A stretch of 64,000 bases of DNA, taken from the NCBI GenBank assembly GCA_018889975.1, contig CP076546.1, positions 4,340,501 through 4,404,500 of the forward strand, written 5' to 3'. The translations under genes and the position numbers were made by a program. The notes under the pieces were generated by a model. It searched no databases and had not been told where the DNA came from. It was given only the letters and a program-made list of their open reading frames with translations. This stretch comes from Bacillus sp. NP157. Lineage in GTDB: Bacteria > Pseudomonadota > Gammaproteobacteria > Xanthomonadales > Rhodanobacteraceae. Positions 1 through 9,178 of this stretch are shown in pieces (position 1 is the first letter of the stretch; every line of letters starts with the position of its first letter).

Positions 1-582
1 AACGAACACTTCCGGCATCGGTTCGGCGAGCGCCTTGCGCGTTTCCGCCCACACGCGCTCGGGCACCAGGTGGTCCGCCTCGCCGTCATTCACCATGCGC
101 CGCATCAGCGCCATCGTCTCGTCGGCCACGCGGAAGCCCAGCGGCGCGTAGCGCGCGGCAAAGCGCGCGACCCGCAGCAGCCGCACGGGGTCTTCGACGA
201 ACGCGTCGGACACGTGGCGTAGCAACCGGGCCTCGATGTCGGCGACGCCGCCGAACGGATCGACCAGCCGGCCGTCGTCGTGCTGCGCGATGGCGTTGAT
301 GGTCAGGTCGCGGCGCTCCAGGTCCTGTTCCACCGTTACCGACGGATCGGCGTGGAAGGCGAAACCGTGGTAGCCACGGCCGGTCTTCCGCTCGGTGCGG
401 GCAAGGGCGTATTCCTCCTTGCTCTCGCCGTGCAGGAACACCGGGAAGTCCTTGCCCACGGTGCGATAGCCAGCGGCGAGCATCGACTCGGGCGTGGCGC
501 CGACGACGACCCAGTCGCGATCCACGACCGGTCGGCCCAGCAACTGGTCACGGACGGCGCCGCCGACGAGGTAGATCTCCAT
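1..582 (-). CDS. cca: CCA-adding tRNA nucleotidyltransferase, C-terminal part cut by window edge
   Basis: This enzyme adds or repairs the 3' CCA end of tRNAs. The visible 194 residues start with [16 protein letters not shown], the family's nucleotide-binding loop. They continue with DRDWVVVG, the catalytic-type [11 protein letters not shown] stretch, [10 protein letters not shown], and [12 protein letters not shown], typical of the gammaproteobacterial multifunctional CCA protein. The remainder, including any HD phosphohydrolase domain, lies left of base 1. The ATG at 582 follows the upstream SDR stop by 20 bases, so it is probably the third gene of the slt-SDR-cca operon. I see no frameshift in the visible part. 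Confidence 0.95.
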   Translation of the reverse strand, partial: MEIYLVGGAVRDQLLGRPVVDRDWVVVGATPESMLAAGYRTVGKDFPVFLHGESKEEYALARTERKTGRGYHGFAFHADPSVTVEQDLERRDLTINAIAQHDDGRLVDPFGGVADIEARLLRHVSDAFVEDPVRLLRVARFAARYAPLGFRVADETMALMRRMVNDGEADHLVPERVWAETRKALAEPMPEVFV

Positions 583-602
583 GGAAACCTTTGACTGAGG
601 GA

Positions 603-1544
603 TCAGGGACGCCGGCGGCCGCGCGCTTCATCGAGACGGCGCTGGCGCACGGACTGGCTCAGCAGGCGCGGAAGCCATGCCGAGAACGATTGAGGCACGA
701 TACCGAGCCGCGCGAGCCCGTCAACCGTGCCCACCGAATCCGTGCGCAGGCTCAGGAAGTTGTCCGGCGTGAACGGCTTGCCCGGCACGAACTGGGCCAC
801 GGCCGCCTGCAGCCGGCCCAGGCCATCCGGCATCGGCAGCACCAGGCGACGGCGGCCACGGATGTCGCGGATGGCGCGCACGATGTCGACCAGCGTCCAC
901 ACCTCGCGTCCGTAAAGCTCGAAGACTTGCCGCGTGGACACCGTGGCATCGCCGACGCAACGCGCGATGGCTTCGACCACGTCGCCGACATAGACCGGCG
1001 CCATCTTTGCATTCGGCCGCGGCAAGGGCATCGCCGGCGCGAAGCGGAGCAGCTGGTCGAAGCGGCTGACCAGTCCGTCGTTCGGGCCGAACAGGGTGCT
1101 CGGTTCGTAGATCGTCCAGTCCAGCGCGGAGGCTTTAACCAGCGCCTCGCCTTCGCCGCGCGAATGCATGTATTGCGACAGGCCCTGGCCGGCCTTGAGC
1201 GAACTCATGTGGTGCAGGCGCTTCACGCCCGCGTCCGCGCAGGCCTGGATCACCGTGCGCGTAAGCGCGACATGCACGCGTTCGAAGGTGTCGCGCCCAC
1301 TTTCGTTGAGGATGCCGACGAGGTTGATCACCGTATCGGCGCCGGCGAAATGCTGGCGCAGCACGGCGGGGTCGTGCACGTCCGCGCTGACGACGGTGAC
1401 GTTGCGCCCGACGGTGGCGTGGCGCCTGGCCTGGCGGTTGCGCGAGAGCAGCAGCAACGCATGCCCCTCGGCGGAAAGCCGTGGCACCAGGCTGGAGCCG
1501 ACGAAACCGGTGCCGCCAAGGATCACGATGCGCTGGGGATGCAT
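603..1544 (-). CDS. NAD(P)-binding SDR, complex I NDUFA9-like family
   Basis: A 313-aa atypical short-chain dehydrogenase. The N-terminal glycine motif [10 protein letters not shown] (about residues 10-19) binds NAD(P). The middle carries [10 protein letters not shown] and a YMHSRGEGE segment at the position of the usual catalytic Tyr/Lys region. The family resembles the NDUFA9 accessory subunit of complex I and bacterial NAD-dependent epimerases, but no substrate can be named. It lies 22 bases downstream of slt and 20 upstream of cca on the same strand, an arrangement familiar from Xanthomonadales, so cotranscription is likely. The context gives no metabolic clue. Confidence 0.85.
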   Translation of the reverse strand: MHPQRIVILGGTGFVGSSLVPRLSAEGHALLLLSRNRQARRHATVGRNVTVVSADVHDPAVLRQHFAGADTVINLVGILNESGRDTFERVHVALTRTVIQACADAGVKRLHHMSSLKAGQGLSQYMHSRGEGEALVKASALDWTIYEPSTLFGPNDGLVSRFDQLLRFAPAMPLPRPNAKMAPVYVGDVVEAIARCVGDATVSTRQVFELYGREVWTLVDIVRAIRDIRGRRRLVLPMPDGLGRLQAAVAQFVPGKPFTPDNFLSLRTDSVGTVDGLARLGIVPQSFSAWLPRLLSQSVRQRRLDEARGRRRP

Positions 1545-1566
1545 GGCGGAACTCCGGTGGGTTCGG

Positions 1567-3645
1567 TTAGCGCTGTGGTTCCTGCGCCGCCGGTGCGGAC
1601 GACGCCGCTGCGGGCGCAGGTTCCATCGAGGTGGGGGCGGTCTGCGGCGGCGGTTTGGCGACGGCCGGTGCGGGGCAGGTCACCTGCTTGCGCAGGGTAC
1701 CCGAGGTCGGCAGCACATACGGGCTGCCGATCCGGGTCATCCGCGAGCTGAGCGGCAAGGCATTGCCATTGAGGCGCCAGTCGTAGATCACGGCGAAGGC
1801 CATGACCCGTGCGACGTATTCGCGGGTTTCCTTGAACGGGATGCTGACGACGAACAGCTCCGGATCCAGGCTGCCGCGCGCATCCACCCACTGGTCGACC
1901 TTGTACGGACCGGCGTTGTACGCCGCGCTGGCCAGCCACGGCGCACCGTTGAAGCGCTGGGCCATCTCGGCGAGGTAACGGGTGCCGAGGACGATGTTCG
2001 TGTTCGGCTCGTACAGGCTGTCGCCACCGCTCCAGCCCAGCCCGTTGCGCTTGGCGACGGTCGCCGCGGTGCCCGGCAGCAGCTGCATCAGGCCGCGTGC
2101 GTCGGCGCCGGAACGCGCGTCGCTCATCCAGGCGCTTTCCGCTCGGATGATCGCGTAAGCCCACGGTGCCTCGATGCCGGCCTGGCTGGCCTGTTCCACC
2201 ACGCCATCCTGGCGGGCGAGCGGGAAGCGCTGTTCGTACAGACGCAGCGCGTCGCCGGACGACAGGGTGAACACGGCACGGTCGTACCAGCCCTTGCGGA
2301 AGGCGAGGTCTGCGGCCAGCCGCTGGGTATCGGTGTCGCGGCCGGCGAGGGCGGCCGTCCACTCGCGGCGGGCGAGCTTCTGCAGGCCCACGGCGTACAG
2401 CTCGAACGCGCGGTCCAGCCCCGGGTCGGCGACCAGCGCGGCCTCGCGGCTCTCATCCGTCGCCATCGCCGAGGGGCAGATGGCGTAGGAGGTATTCAGG
2501 CGATCCGCCGCGAGGAAGCCGAAGTAGGTGGCCTCCTGCGAGACGTTGCGCAGCAGCGACGTCGCTTCCGCCTGGCGGCCGAGGCGGGCGAGCACCACGG
2601 CGCGGAAATAGCGCCATTCGCCATCGTCCTTCTGCGTGGGGCTCAGCGCGTCCAGCGCGGATAGCGCGGAGGTCCAGTCCTGCCGGGCCAGTGCGACGCG
2701 TACGCGCCATTCGCGGGTAGCGTCGGTCTGTGTGCCAGGCGGCAGGGCGGCGAGGCGCTCCAGCGCGGTTTCGTCGAAGTCCGTGGCGTGGAACAGCGCG
2801 ATCGCGTTTTCCACCGCGCCGCGCTGCTGCTGGGACAGGGCGAAGCGCGGCGAGAGCTGGGCCCATGCGCTATCGGCCGTGGCCGACTGCTTGCGCGCCA
2901 TGCGCTGCAACGCCAGCGTCACGGCCTGGCGATGGCGCGGCGTGTCGGCCCAGGTGGGTGCATCGCGCAGCGCGCCGGACGGGTCGTTCAGGGCCTGGGC
3001 CAGGTGCTGCCCGGCCGGCATATCCGCAGGCGGCAGCCACGCGGCCAGCGAGGCCACCGTACCGCCCTTGCCCGCATCGGCCGCGGCATCGATCCGGGTC
3101 CACAGGCGCTCGGGGGTGAGCAGGCCCTGGTCATGCGCCGCGGCGATCACCGGGTCGCAGCTGTTGGGCAGGCTGGCCTTGCGCCACAGGTCGGCCATGT
3201 CGGTCTCGAACACCAGCCGCTCGCCGCGGGACAGCTTCGCCTGCAGGTTGAAGCAGGCGAGCGAATCGCCCAGCCCAGGCTGGTACATCGCGCTGAACGA
3301 GGTCCAGTCCTTGCGCCGGGCCAGCTCGCCGAGGAAGTCGCGGCGCAGGTCGGCGGCGGGGATCAGGCCCGGATTGCGCTTGAGATAATCCTCGACGCGG
3401 CTGCGCTCGAGCGTGCGCAGGTCGTGTTCCAGCGCCGCCGCTTCCAGGTACGGGAAGATCGAATAACCCTCGAGTCCGCGGGCCTGCGAACGCCAGGCGT
3501 CCCCACCCTGCTGCGAAGCGGTGGCGTAGGCCTGGCGGAACTGCGTGCGCTGGGCCTCGCTGCCTTCCGCGCGGGCGCCGGTGGCCGCGCCAAGGGCGCA
3601 GGTGGCGAAGACAAGGCTGGCCAGGCGGCGGAACACGTGGACCAT
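1567..3645 (-). CDS. slt: Soluble lytic murein transglycosylase (Slt70 family)
   Basis: A 692-aa periplasmic enzyme that cleaves the MurNAc-GlcNAc bond of peptidoglycan with formation of 1,6-anhydro-MurNAc. An N-terminal signal peptide ends near ARAEG. A long superhelical alpha domain follows. The SLT catalytic domain (about residues 480-620) holds the catalytic Glu in IIRAESAW, then GLMQLLPGTA and SAAYNAGP. Unusually, the C-terminus ends in roughly 35 Pro/Ala/Ser-rich residues, a probable flexible tail. The start at 3645 has GAAGGA about 8 bases upstream. A -10-like TACAAT lies on the minus strand at 3675-3680. It heads the SDR-cca operon. Confidence 0.93.
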   Translation of the reverse strand: MVHVFRRLASLVFATCALGAATGARAEGSEAQRTQFRQAYATASQQGGDAWRSQARGLEGYSIFPYLEAAALEHDLRTLERSRVEDYLKRNPGLIPAADLRRDFLGELARRKDWTSFSAMYQPGLGDSLACFNLQAKLSRGERLVFETDMADLWRKASLPNSCDPVIAAAHDQGLLTPERLWTRIDAAADAGKGGTVASLAAWLPPADMPAGQHLAQALNDPSGALRDAPTWADTPRHRQAVTLALQRMARKQSATADSAWAQLSPRFALSQQQRGAVENAIALFHATDFDETALERLAALPPGTQTDATREWRVRVALARQDWTSALSALDALSPTQKDDGEWRYFRAVVLARLGRQAEATSLLRNVSQEATYFGFLAADRLNTSYAICPSAMATDESREAALVADPGLDRAFELYAVGLQKLARREWTAALAGRDTDTQRLAADLAFRKGWYDRAVFTLSSGDALRLYEQRFPLARQDGVVEQASQAGIEAPWAYAIIRAESAWMSDARSGADARGLMQLLPGTAATVAKRNGLGWSGGDSLYEPNTNIVLGTRYLAEMAQRFNGAPWLASAAYNAGPYKVDQWVDARGSLDPELFVVSIPFKETREYVARVMAFAVIYDWRLNGNALPLSSRMTRIGSPYVLPTSGTLRKQVTCPAPAVAKPPPQTAPTSMEPAPAAASSAPAAQEPQR

Positions 3646-3674
3646 CGGGATTCCTTCACGAAGACGTCCGCATC

Positions 3675-3680
3675 ATTGTA
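3675..3680 (-). promoter_or_regulatory. -10-like box upstream of slt
   Basis: The minus strand reads TACAAT, a good sigma-70 -10 match, 30 bases before the slt start codon. No convincing -35 hexamer is seen at 16-18 bases, so this is a tentative promoter. Confidence 0.35.
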
Positions 3681-3791
3681 GAGGAAGCCCATGCGCAAGC
3701 CGGATGAACGGGAAGGATCCCCGGGAATCGCGTGGAAGCGGCCGGAACGCTAAGCTTGTCGGGATTCCCTCGCGTCTTCTCCTGGAACGGC

Positions 3792-5432
3792 ATGCCGCCC
3801 CAAACCGCCTTCGCGCGATTCGCGCGCCCGATCGCATGGATCGTCCTCGTTGCCGCCGCCGTCTTCGGCGCGGCCTACTGGTTCCTGCTCGGCCGCCCCG
3901 TCGACCTGCCGGATTCGCCCACGGCGAAGATCGCCTGCGTCTCGTATGCGCCGTTCCGCCTGAAGGGCGAGACGCCGTTCGACCCGCACGCGTTCATTCC
4001 GCCCGAGCGGATCGAGGCCGACCTGAAGGCGCTGTCGCAACGGTTCGATTGCGTGCGCACCTATTCGATGAGCCAGGGTCTGGGCGCCGTGCCGGACATC
4101 GCCGGCCGTTACGGCATGAAGGTTCTGATGGGCATCTGGCTGGGCCGTGACCCGGTAGCCAACGAACGCGAGATGGCACTGGGCATCGCCGCGGCGAAGC
4201 GCGACCACGACAGCCTGCGCGGCATCATCGTCGGCAACGAGGTCATGCTCCGCGGCGAACTTTCCGAGAAAGCGCTGGCCGCCGACATCGCGAAGGTCAA
4301 CGCGGCGACCGACGTGCCCGTCACCTACGCCGATGTGTGGGAGTTCTGGGAAAAGCATCCGGCGCTGGCGAAGGTCACCGACTACCTGACCATCCACATC
4401 CTGCCGTACTGGGAAGACGAACCCGTCGCGCCGGAAAACGCCGTGCGCCACGTGGCGGACGTCTACCAGCACATGAAGGGCGAATTCCCCGGCAAGCAGA
4501 TCATGATCGGCGAGACCGGCTGGCCCAGCCAGGGTCGCACCCGCCGCCATGCCAGCGCCAGCCTGGTGAACGAAGCGCGCTACATCCGCGAGTTCCTCAA
4601 CTACGCGTCCACCGTGGACATGCCCTACAACGTCATCGAAGCCTTCGACCAGCCGTGGAAGCGCGACCTCGAAGGCACCATGGGCGGCTACTGGGGCATC
4701 TTCGACGTCGATGCCAAACCGAAGTTCGCGATGACCGGGCCCGTGGTCGAAGAGCCGCGCTGGACCTGGGCGATCGCCGCGGGCGGCATGGGTGCATTGC
4801 TGTTCCTCGTCGTCGGCGCCATCGGCCGACGCTGGCATGGCGCCAGCGGCTGGGTCGCGCTGGCGCTGGCAGGCTTCGCCACGGGCACGGCGCTGGCCGC
4901 GCACGCGCGCCTCGTCCTGTTTTCGTGTCGTAACGCGATGGAATGGAGCATCGGCATCGGGGTCGGCGTCATCGCGCTTTACACCGCGCTATCGCTGGGT
5001 CGCGCCATCGCATCGCGCCTCGCCACGCCGCTTCATCCGGTGGCGGCAGCCGCGCCGCGCGCCGAGCGTCGCCGGCTTGGCGTCGCCTGGTCGGACGCGT
5101 TCACGCCGCAGCGTTTCTTCTGGATGTTCGTGCTGGGGCTGTGGGCCATCCTGATGGTGTTCAACGGTCGCTACCGCGATTTCCCCATCGGCCTCTTCGC
5201 CATCCCGTGCATCGGCTTCCTGCTGCTGGCGCTCCTGCGCACGCGCGAAGACGTGTTGATGCCGCTGGTGGAAGAGCGGCTGCTCGCCATCCTCATCGCC
5301 GTGCTCGGCGTGGCGGTGGTGGTGCAGGAAGTCGGCGTCAGCGTCGTCGTGTGGGGCTGGATGCTGCTGAGCTTCGCGCTGGCGTGGCCGGTGTTGGCTG
5401 CCTGGCGGCGGGGGTCAGGCGCTCGCGATTGA
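3792..5432 (+). CDS. Membrane-anchored GH17 family beta-glucan glycosidase/transglycosylase
   Basis: A 546-aa protein. One N-terminal membrane segment (PIAWIVLVAAAVFG) is followed by a GH17 catalytic domain. Its acid/base Glu is in IIVGNEVM and its nucleophile Glu in MIGETGWPSQG, the two hallmark GH17 motifs. Conserved HILPYWED and AFDQPWK flank them. The last 200 residues are hydrophobic, with about six to eight membrane helices. GH17 enzymes hydrolyse or rearrange beta-1,3-glucans, and membrane-fused forms are known from bacterial beta-glucan synthesis loci (NdvB/NdvC-like). No glycosyltransferase is adjacent, so the substrate is unknown. ATG 3792 was chosen because it sits just before the hydrophobic segment; a GTG at 3732 would add 20 residues. 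Confidence 0.85.
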   Translation: MPPQTAFARFARPIAWIVLVAAAVFGAAYWFLLGRPVDLPDSPTAKIACVSYAPFRLKGETPFDPHAFIPPERIEADLKALSQRFDCVRTYSMSQGLGAVPDIAGRYGMKVLMGIWLGRDPVANEREMALGIAAAKRDHDSLRGIIVGNEVMLRGELSEKALAADIAKVNAATDVPVTYADVWEFWEKHPALAKVTDYLTIHILPYWEDEPVAPENAVRHVADVYQHMKGEFPGKQIMIGETGWPSQGRTRRHASASLVNEARYIREFLNYASTVDMPYNVIEAFDQPWKRDLEGTMGGYWGIFDVDAKPKFAMTGPVVEEPRWTWAIAAGGMGALLFLVVGAIGRRWHGASGWVALALAGFATGTALAAHARLVLFSCRNAMEWSIGIGVGVIALYTALSLGRAIASRLATPLHPVAAAAPRAERRRLGVAWSDAFTPQRFFWMFVLGLWAILMVFNGRYRDFPIGLFAIPCIGFLLLALLRTREDVLMPLVEERLLAILIAVLGVAVVVQEVGVSVVVWGWMLLSFALAWPVLAAWRRGSGARD

Positions 5433-5795
5433 TGCCTGGCGGTCGTACTGGACGCGAACCAGGCGGAGCAGGCCGACGAGCAGGGCGAGCGCGCCGCCCT
5501 CGTAGCAATACAACTGCAGGGCGAACATGCCGATGCAGGCGGCGAGCGTAGCGACGGCTGCGCTGCGCCAGACGATGGCCACCAGGGCCGCCACGATGGC
5601 GGCGTAGCCGTAGCCGTAGCTGAGGAAGCCCTGCACGACGAGTTCGCGCGTGCCACACCACCACGGCGCCACGCCGCCCTCGCATGCATGCTGCATGTGC
5701 TGGGGCTCGATGAACTGGAAGCGGAGCAGGGCAGCGGCCGCGGCGGCCGCGATGATCACGGCCCACGGCAGGATGGCGCGAACACTGGGTTTCAT
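5415..5795 (-). CDS. Small integral membrane protein of unknown function
   Basis: About 126 residues starting MKPSVRAILPWAV, with roughly four hydrophobic segments and a loop containing three cysteines (HACEGGVAPWWCGTRE plus a later Cys). I do not recognise a family. Its ATG overlaps the stop of the upstream EEP-family gene (ATGA at 5792-5795), which points to translational coupling. Its 3' end overlaps the convergent GH17 gene by 18 bases. The start was placed at 5795 rather than further upstream because of that coupling and because the upstream extension is low-complexity and lies inside the neighbouring gene. Confidence 0.7.
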   Translation of the reverse strand: MKPSVRAILPWAVIIAAAAAAALLRFQFIEPQHMQHACEGGVAPWWCGTRELVVQGFLSYGYGYAAIVAALVAIVWRSAAVATLAACIGMFALQLYCYEGGALALLVGLLRLVRVQYDRQASIASA

Positions 5796-6613
5796 GGAGC
5801 GGAAGACCTCGATGGCAGCGCGCCGGTCGCATCCGCCAGGGACAGCGGAAGCTGGATTTCGGCAGCGAGCGGCAGATGATCGGAGAACGCACGGGGCAAT
5901 GTCCACGTGCGATCGAGCTGGATGCCTGCCGAGGTCAGGATATGGTCGAGTGCGCGACGCGGCTTCCAGCTGGGGAAGGTTGGCGTGAGCACCTTCGGCG
6001 GCTGCAGCGCGGTCTTGTCGAACAACAGCCGCATTTCCGGGCTGGACGGCTCGGTGTTCAGGTCGCCCATCAACACCGCGTGCGGGTAGGGCGCCAGCAG
6101 TTCCGCGATGAAGGCGAGCTGGCCCATGCGGGCGGCCGCGCCAAGCGAAAGATGCGCGATGACGACGACCAGTCCCTCGGTGCCGTGGCCGAAGCGCACG
6201 AACAACGCGCCACGGCCCTTGATCCGGCCGGGCAGGGGGTAGTCGATGACTTCGCTGGGTTCGATCCGGCTGAGCAGGCCGTTGGCCGAATGCGCCACGC
6301 GGGCCATCGGCCGGTTCGGCTGGTGGCTCCAGTAGGGCATCCCCGCCGCTTCGGCGATGTAGCGCGTCTGGTTGAGGAAGCCGGAGCGCAGGCTCCCCGC
6401 ATCGGCTTCCTGCAGCCCGACCACATCGAACTCGTGCAGCAATTCGGCCAGCGAATCCAGGTTCGCCAGCTTCGAGGGACCCGGCAGCACGGCGTTCACG
6501 CTGCGGGTGAAGTAGTCGCTGTACCGCTGCACGCTCGCGCCGGCGAGGATGTTGCAGCTGAGCAGGCGCAGGGTGCGCGCGGGGGCGAGCGAGGCGGGGG
6601 GCGCGCGGTTCAT
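5792..6613 (-). CDS. Endonuclease/exonuclease/phosphatase (EEP) family hydrolase
   Basis: A 273-aa metal-dependent phosphoesterase of the EEP (DNase I-like) superfamily. Visible motifs are LLSCNI, VGLQEAD (metal-binding Glu), VVIAHLSLG, MGDLNTEP (Asp/Asn of the active site), RALDHI and SDHLPL (catalytic Asp-His). The family includes nucleases and lipid or sugar phosphatases, and the actual substrate cannot be told from sequence. No convincing signal peptide is seen from MNRAPP. A longer start at 6682 would reach almost to the dsbA-like gene. It is cotranscribed with the small membrane gene (ATGA overlap), and in relatives the same type of gene follows the dsbA pair. Confidence 0.85.
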   Translation of the reverse strand: MNRAPPASLAPARTLRLLSCNILAGASVQRYSDYFTRSVNAVLPGPSKLANLDSLAELLHEFDVVGLQEADAGSLRSGFLNQTRYIAEAAGMPYWSHQPNRPMARVAHSANGLLSRIEPSEVIDYPLPGRIKGRGALFVRFGHGTEGLVVVIAHLSLGAAARMGQLAFIAELLAPYPHAVLMGDLNTEPSSPEMRLLFDKTALQPPKVLTPTFPSWKPRRALDHILTSAGIQLDRTWTLPRAFSDHLPLAAEIQLPLSLADATGALPSRSSAP

Positions 6614-6696
6614 GGGGAGAGCAGGTTTACTCGTCAGGCCACGGGGCCAGAGGATGCCTCCCGCCGTGTGAACGGGGGGCATCCATGGGCGGTGGC

Positions 6697-7377
6697 TTAC
6701 TTGCCGCCGTTGAGCTCGCGGTTGGCGAGGAATTTCGCCACGTCGTTGAGCTGGTCGAAGGTCTGGATCTGGTTGCTGCGGTACTTGCCGTTGACCACGA
6801 TCGTCGGCGTGCCGTCGATGCCCCAGCCCTGGATCAGCTTGCTGTCGGCGAGGATCTGGTTCTTGACCTCGTCGCTGTTGGCGGTGGTGATGAACTTCTG
6901 GGCGTCGACCGCATAGTGCTGGTGATACCAGTCAGCCAGTTCCTCGACGGTGCGCAGCGGGTAATGCTCGACGTGGATCGCCTTGAACAGCGCCGCATGG
7001 GCCTCCGGCGACACATTGAGCTTCTTCGCCGCGTAGAACGCCTGCGCGTACGGCAGCCAGGCGTCGTTGAACGCGGCCGGCACGGCATGGAAGGTCGCGC
7101 CCTTGGGCAGTTCCTTCTGCAGCTTCTCGACGTATTCCTCGTAATGGGCGCAGTGGATGCAGCCATACGAGAACACTTCCACTACTTCGACCTTGTCCTT
7201 CGGCGCGTAACGGCCGGCGGTGGTGGTCGCGACATAATCCGTGCCCTCGGTGACCGTGGCGGCCGGTGCCGCAGGCGTGGCGGCCGCGGCGGGCGCGGCC
7301 GGGGTGCCGTTGCCACCCGCGGAGCAGGCAGTGGCCATGGCCATGCCGAGGAACAGGAACGAAAGACGCTTGATCAT
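6697..7377 (-). CDS. dsbA: DsbA-type thiol:disulfide interchange lipoprotein, active site CIHC
   Basis: 226 aa. A lipoprotein signal ends in MATAC (Cys18), followed by an Ala/Pro-rich linker of about 25 residues and then a DsbA thioredoxin fold with active site FSYGCIHC (Cys73 and Cys76) and cis-Pro loop GTPTIVV. The product would oxidise or shuffle disulfides of exported proteins from the membrane surface. CIHC instead of CPHC is expected to alter redox potential, which is an inference. The start at 7377 has a CGGAGA ribosome site. It lies 31 bases downstream of a second DsbA-like gene, so this is a tandem duplication of the fold with different active sites. Confidence 0.92.
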   Translation of the reverse strand: MIKRLSFLFLGMAMATACSAGGNGTPAAPAAAATPAAPAATVTEGTDYVATTTAGRYAPKDKVEVVEVFSYGCIHCAHYEEYVEKLQKELPKGATFHAVPAAFNDAWLPYAQAFYAAKKLNVSPEAHAALFKAIHVEHYPLRTVEELADWYHQHYAVDAQKFITTANSDEVKNQILADSKLIQGWGIDGTPTIVVNGKYRSNQIQTFDQLNDVAKFLANRELNGGK

Positions 7378-7408
7378 GGGTATCTCCGTGAAGGGCGCGG
7401 GCCGCGGC

Positions 7409-8296
7409 TTACTTGCCGGCGGCTTCCTTGCTGATGAGCCACTGGACGAGTTCGACCGACTGGGCATAACCGCCGGCGGTGATCGGGGTGAGGCGATACT
7501 TGCCATTCACCACGATCGACGGCGTGCTATCGACCTCGTAGGCACGGATGAGTTCATCGGCGCGCTTCATCTTGGTGTTGATGGTGAACGAGTTGGCGGT
7601 GGCGACGAACTCTTCCGGCTTCACGCCGTACTTCGCATAGAACTTCGCCACGTCTTCGATGGTCGGCCAGGCCGACTGGGCCTTCGGCTTGTTCGTCTTG
7701 ACGTCGATCATGCCCAGCTCGCCGCTCTTGAACACGGCGTCGAACACGGCATCGTGGCTCTGCTTGTCCACGCCCAGGGCCTGCGCCGTGAGGTAGGCGC
7801 GCTGCAGCAGCGGCCAGTTCTCGTCGGGGCGGAACGAAGCCGGCGTATAGGTCATGACCGTGCCACGCGGCAGGTTCTTGACCATGTCGTCGACGATGCC
7901 GTGGTACTGGAAGCAGGCCGGGCAGCCGTACGAAAACACTTCGGTGATCTCGATCTTGCCCGGGCTGCTGGTCGGCTGGACCGGGTCGATGCGGAAGTAA
8001 TGCTTGCCTTCGACCCACTTACCGTCGTCCACGAAGGGCTTCGGCGCCGGGCGGTTGTCCTCGGCGGTGTCGGTCGCGGCCGGCGCCGGGGCGGCGGCTG
8101 CCGTGCCGCTGGCGGCCGGCGCGCTGGCCGGGGCCGTGCTGGCGGCGGCGGGTGCGGTCGCCGGGGCGGTCGCTGCCGGGGCGGGCGTGGAGGCGGCGGG
8201 CGCCGGGGTGCTGGCCGGGGCGGCGTCGTTGTTGCCGCCGCTACAGGCGGCGAGGCCGATCAGGGCGGCACAGAGGAAGGGCAGGCGCAGTCGCAT
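7409..8296 (-). CDS. DsbA-like thiol:disulfide interchange lipoprotein, active site CPAC
   Basis: 295 aa. Lipobox LIGLAAC (Cys18) is followed by an unusually long Ala/Pro/Thr linker, about residues 24-78. A DsbA fold follows, with FSYGCPAC (Cys125, Cys128) and cis-Pro motif STPSIVV. It shares a core layout with the next gene (FSYGC, VVNGKYR), so the two look like diverged tandem paralogues. The long linker could let the domain reach away from the membrane. The ATG at 8296 is preceded by AAGGA. A strong hairpin lies between it and the upstream cytochrome c4 gene, so expression may be partly independent. Confidence 0.88.
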   Translation of the reverse strand: MRLRLPFLCAALIGLAACSGGNNDAAPASTPAPAASTPAPAATAPATAPAAASTAPASAPAASGTAAAAPAPAATDTAEDNRPAPKPFVDDGKWVEGKHYFRIDPVQPTSSPGKIEITEVFSYGCPACFQYHGIVDDMVKNLPRGTVMTYTPASFRPDENWPLLQRAYLTAQALGVDKQSHDAVFDAVFKSGELGMIDVKTNKPKAQSAWPTIEDVAKFYAKYGVKPEEFVATANSFTINTKMKRADELIRAYEVDSTPSIVVNGKYRLTPITAGGYAQSVELVQWLISKEAAGK

Positions 8297-8314
8297 CGGG
8301 GGTCCTTTTCTCGT

Positions 8315-8350
8315 TCTTAAGAAAGACGAACGGGCCCGAAGGCCCGTTCG
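8315..8350 (-). terminator. Rho-independent terminator between cytochrome c4 and dsbA-like genes
   Basis: On the minus strand a perfect 10-bp stem (8327-8336 with 8341-8350) closes a TTCG tetraloop and is followed by a T-rich stretch. It would end transcription of the cytochrome gene before the dsbA pair, or attenuate read-through. Confidence 0.8.
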
Positions 8351-8371
8351 ATCCATCCAACTTTAACGCCT

Positions 8372-9178
8372 TCACGGGCCGGCGGGTGCGGCCTGCGACG
8401 GATCGTTCGTGTGCAGCCCTTCCAGATAGCTGGCGACGGCGGCGATGTCCTTGTCGTCGAGCTTCTGCGCGATGGGCATCATGATCTTCGTGTGCGGGTC
8501 GTCGGCCGGGCTGGTCGATTCCTTCCACGCCTTGAGCCGCGACTCAACGTACTTGCTGTGCTGGCCGGTCAGGCGCGGGTACTGGGCACCCGGGTTGCCG
8601 GCGCCGTCAGGGCCGTGGCAGGCCATGCAGGCCGGGATGCCGCGGTCCGTGTCGCCCTGGCGGTAGAGCGTTTCACCCTGGGCGACGAGGGCCTGGTCGG
8701 CCACGCCCGGCAACGGGCTCTTGGTCGCGAAGTAGGCGCCAAGGTCGTGCATGTCCTGGTCGGACAGCGCCGAGGCGAAGCCCGCCATGATCGCGTTCAC
8801 CCGCTTGCCCGACTTGAACTGGGTGAGCTGGCTGGCGATGTACTGCTCGCTCTGGCCGGCAAGGCGCGGGTACTGCGGGTCGGTGGAGTTGCCGTCCATG
8901 CCGTGGCAGGCGCCGCAGACAGCGGCCTTGCCCTGGCCCGCGTTGGCGTCGCCGGGTTTGACCGGGCCCGCCGGCGACGCGTTGGCGGCCACCGTGGGTT
9001 GCTCGGCCTTCGGCATCCCCGGGGTGGCGGGGTCGGTGGAAGCATTCGCCCCCGCCTTCGCGGCGGTGGACGCGGGAGCTGGCGCGGACGCCGGCTTGGC
9101 GGGACTGGTGGTCTGGGCGTAACCGACGCTCATGAGAAGCGTCGCAGTGATGGCAGCGGCGGCGTGCCGAAACGTCAT
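8372..9178 (-). CDS. Diheme cytochrome c4
   Basis: 268 aa with a cleavable signal peptide (ending near VGYAQ), an Ala/Pro-rich insert of about 50 residues, and two class I cytochrome c domains. The heme motifs are CGACH (residues 88-92) and CMACH (184-188). Axial-ligand Met regions (NAIMAGFAS, KIMMPIAQ) follow each domain. Cytochrome c4 carries electrons in the periplasm, typically from the bc1 complex to terminal oxidases. That would suit the aa3 oxidase genes about 12 kb away. The start at 9178 follows GTGGAG. It is divergent from engB, a common proteobacterial arrangement. Confidence 0.93.
   Translation of the reverse strand: MTFRHAAAAITATLLMSVGYAQTTSPAKPASAPAPASTAAKAGANASTDPATPGMPKAEQPTVAANASPAGPVKPGDANAGQGKAAVCGACHGMDGNSTDPQYPRLAGQSEQYIASQLTQFKSGKRVNAIMAGFASALSDQDMHDLGAYFATKSPLPGVADQALVAQGETLYRQGDTDRGIPACMACHGPDGAGNPGAQYPRLTGQHSKYVESRLKAWKESTSPADDPHTKIMMPIAQKLDDKDIAAVASYLEGLHTNDPSQAAPAGP

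Noticed and set aside
3732-3791. GTG-started N-terminal extension of the GH17 protein
   Set aside because: Adds 20 residues ahead of the membrane anchor without a ribosome site; ATG 3792 preferred.
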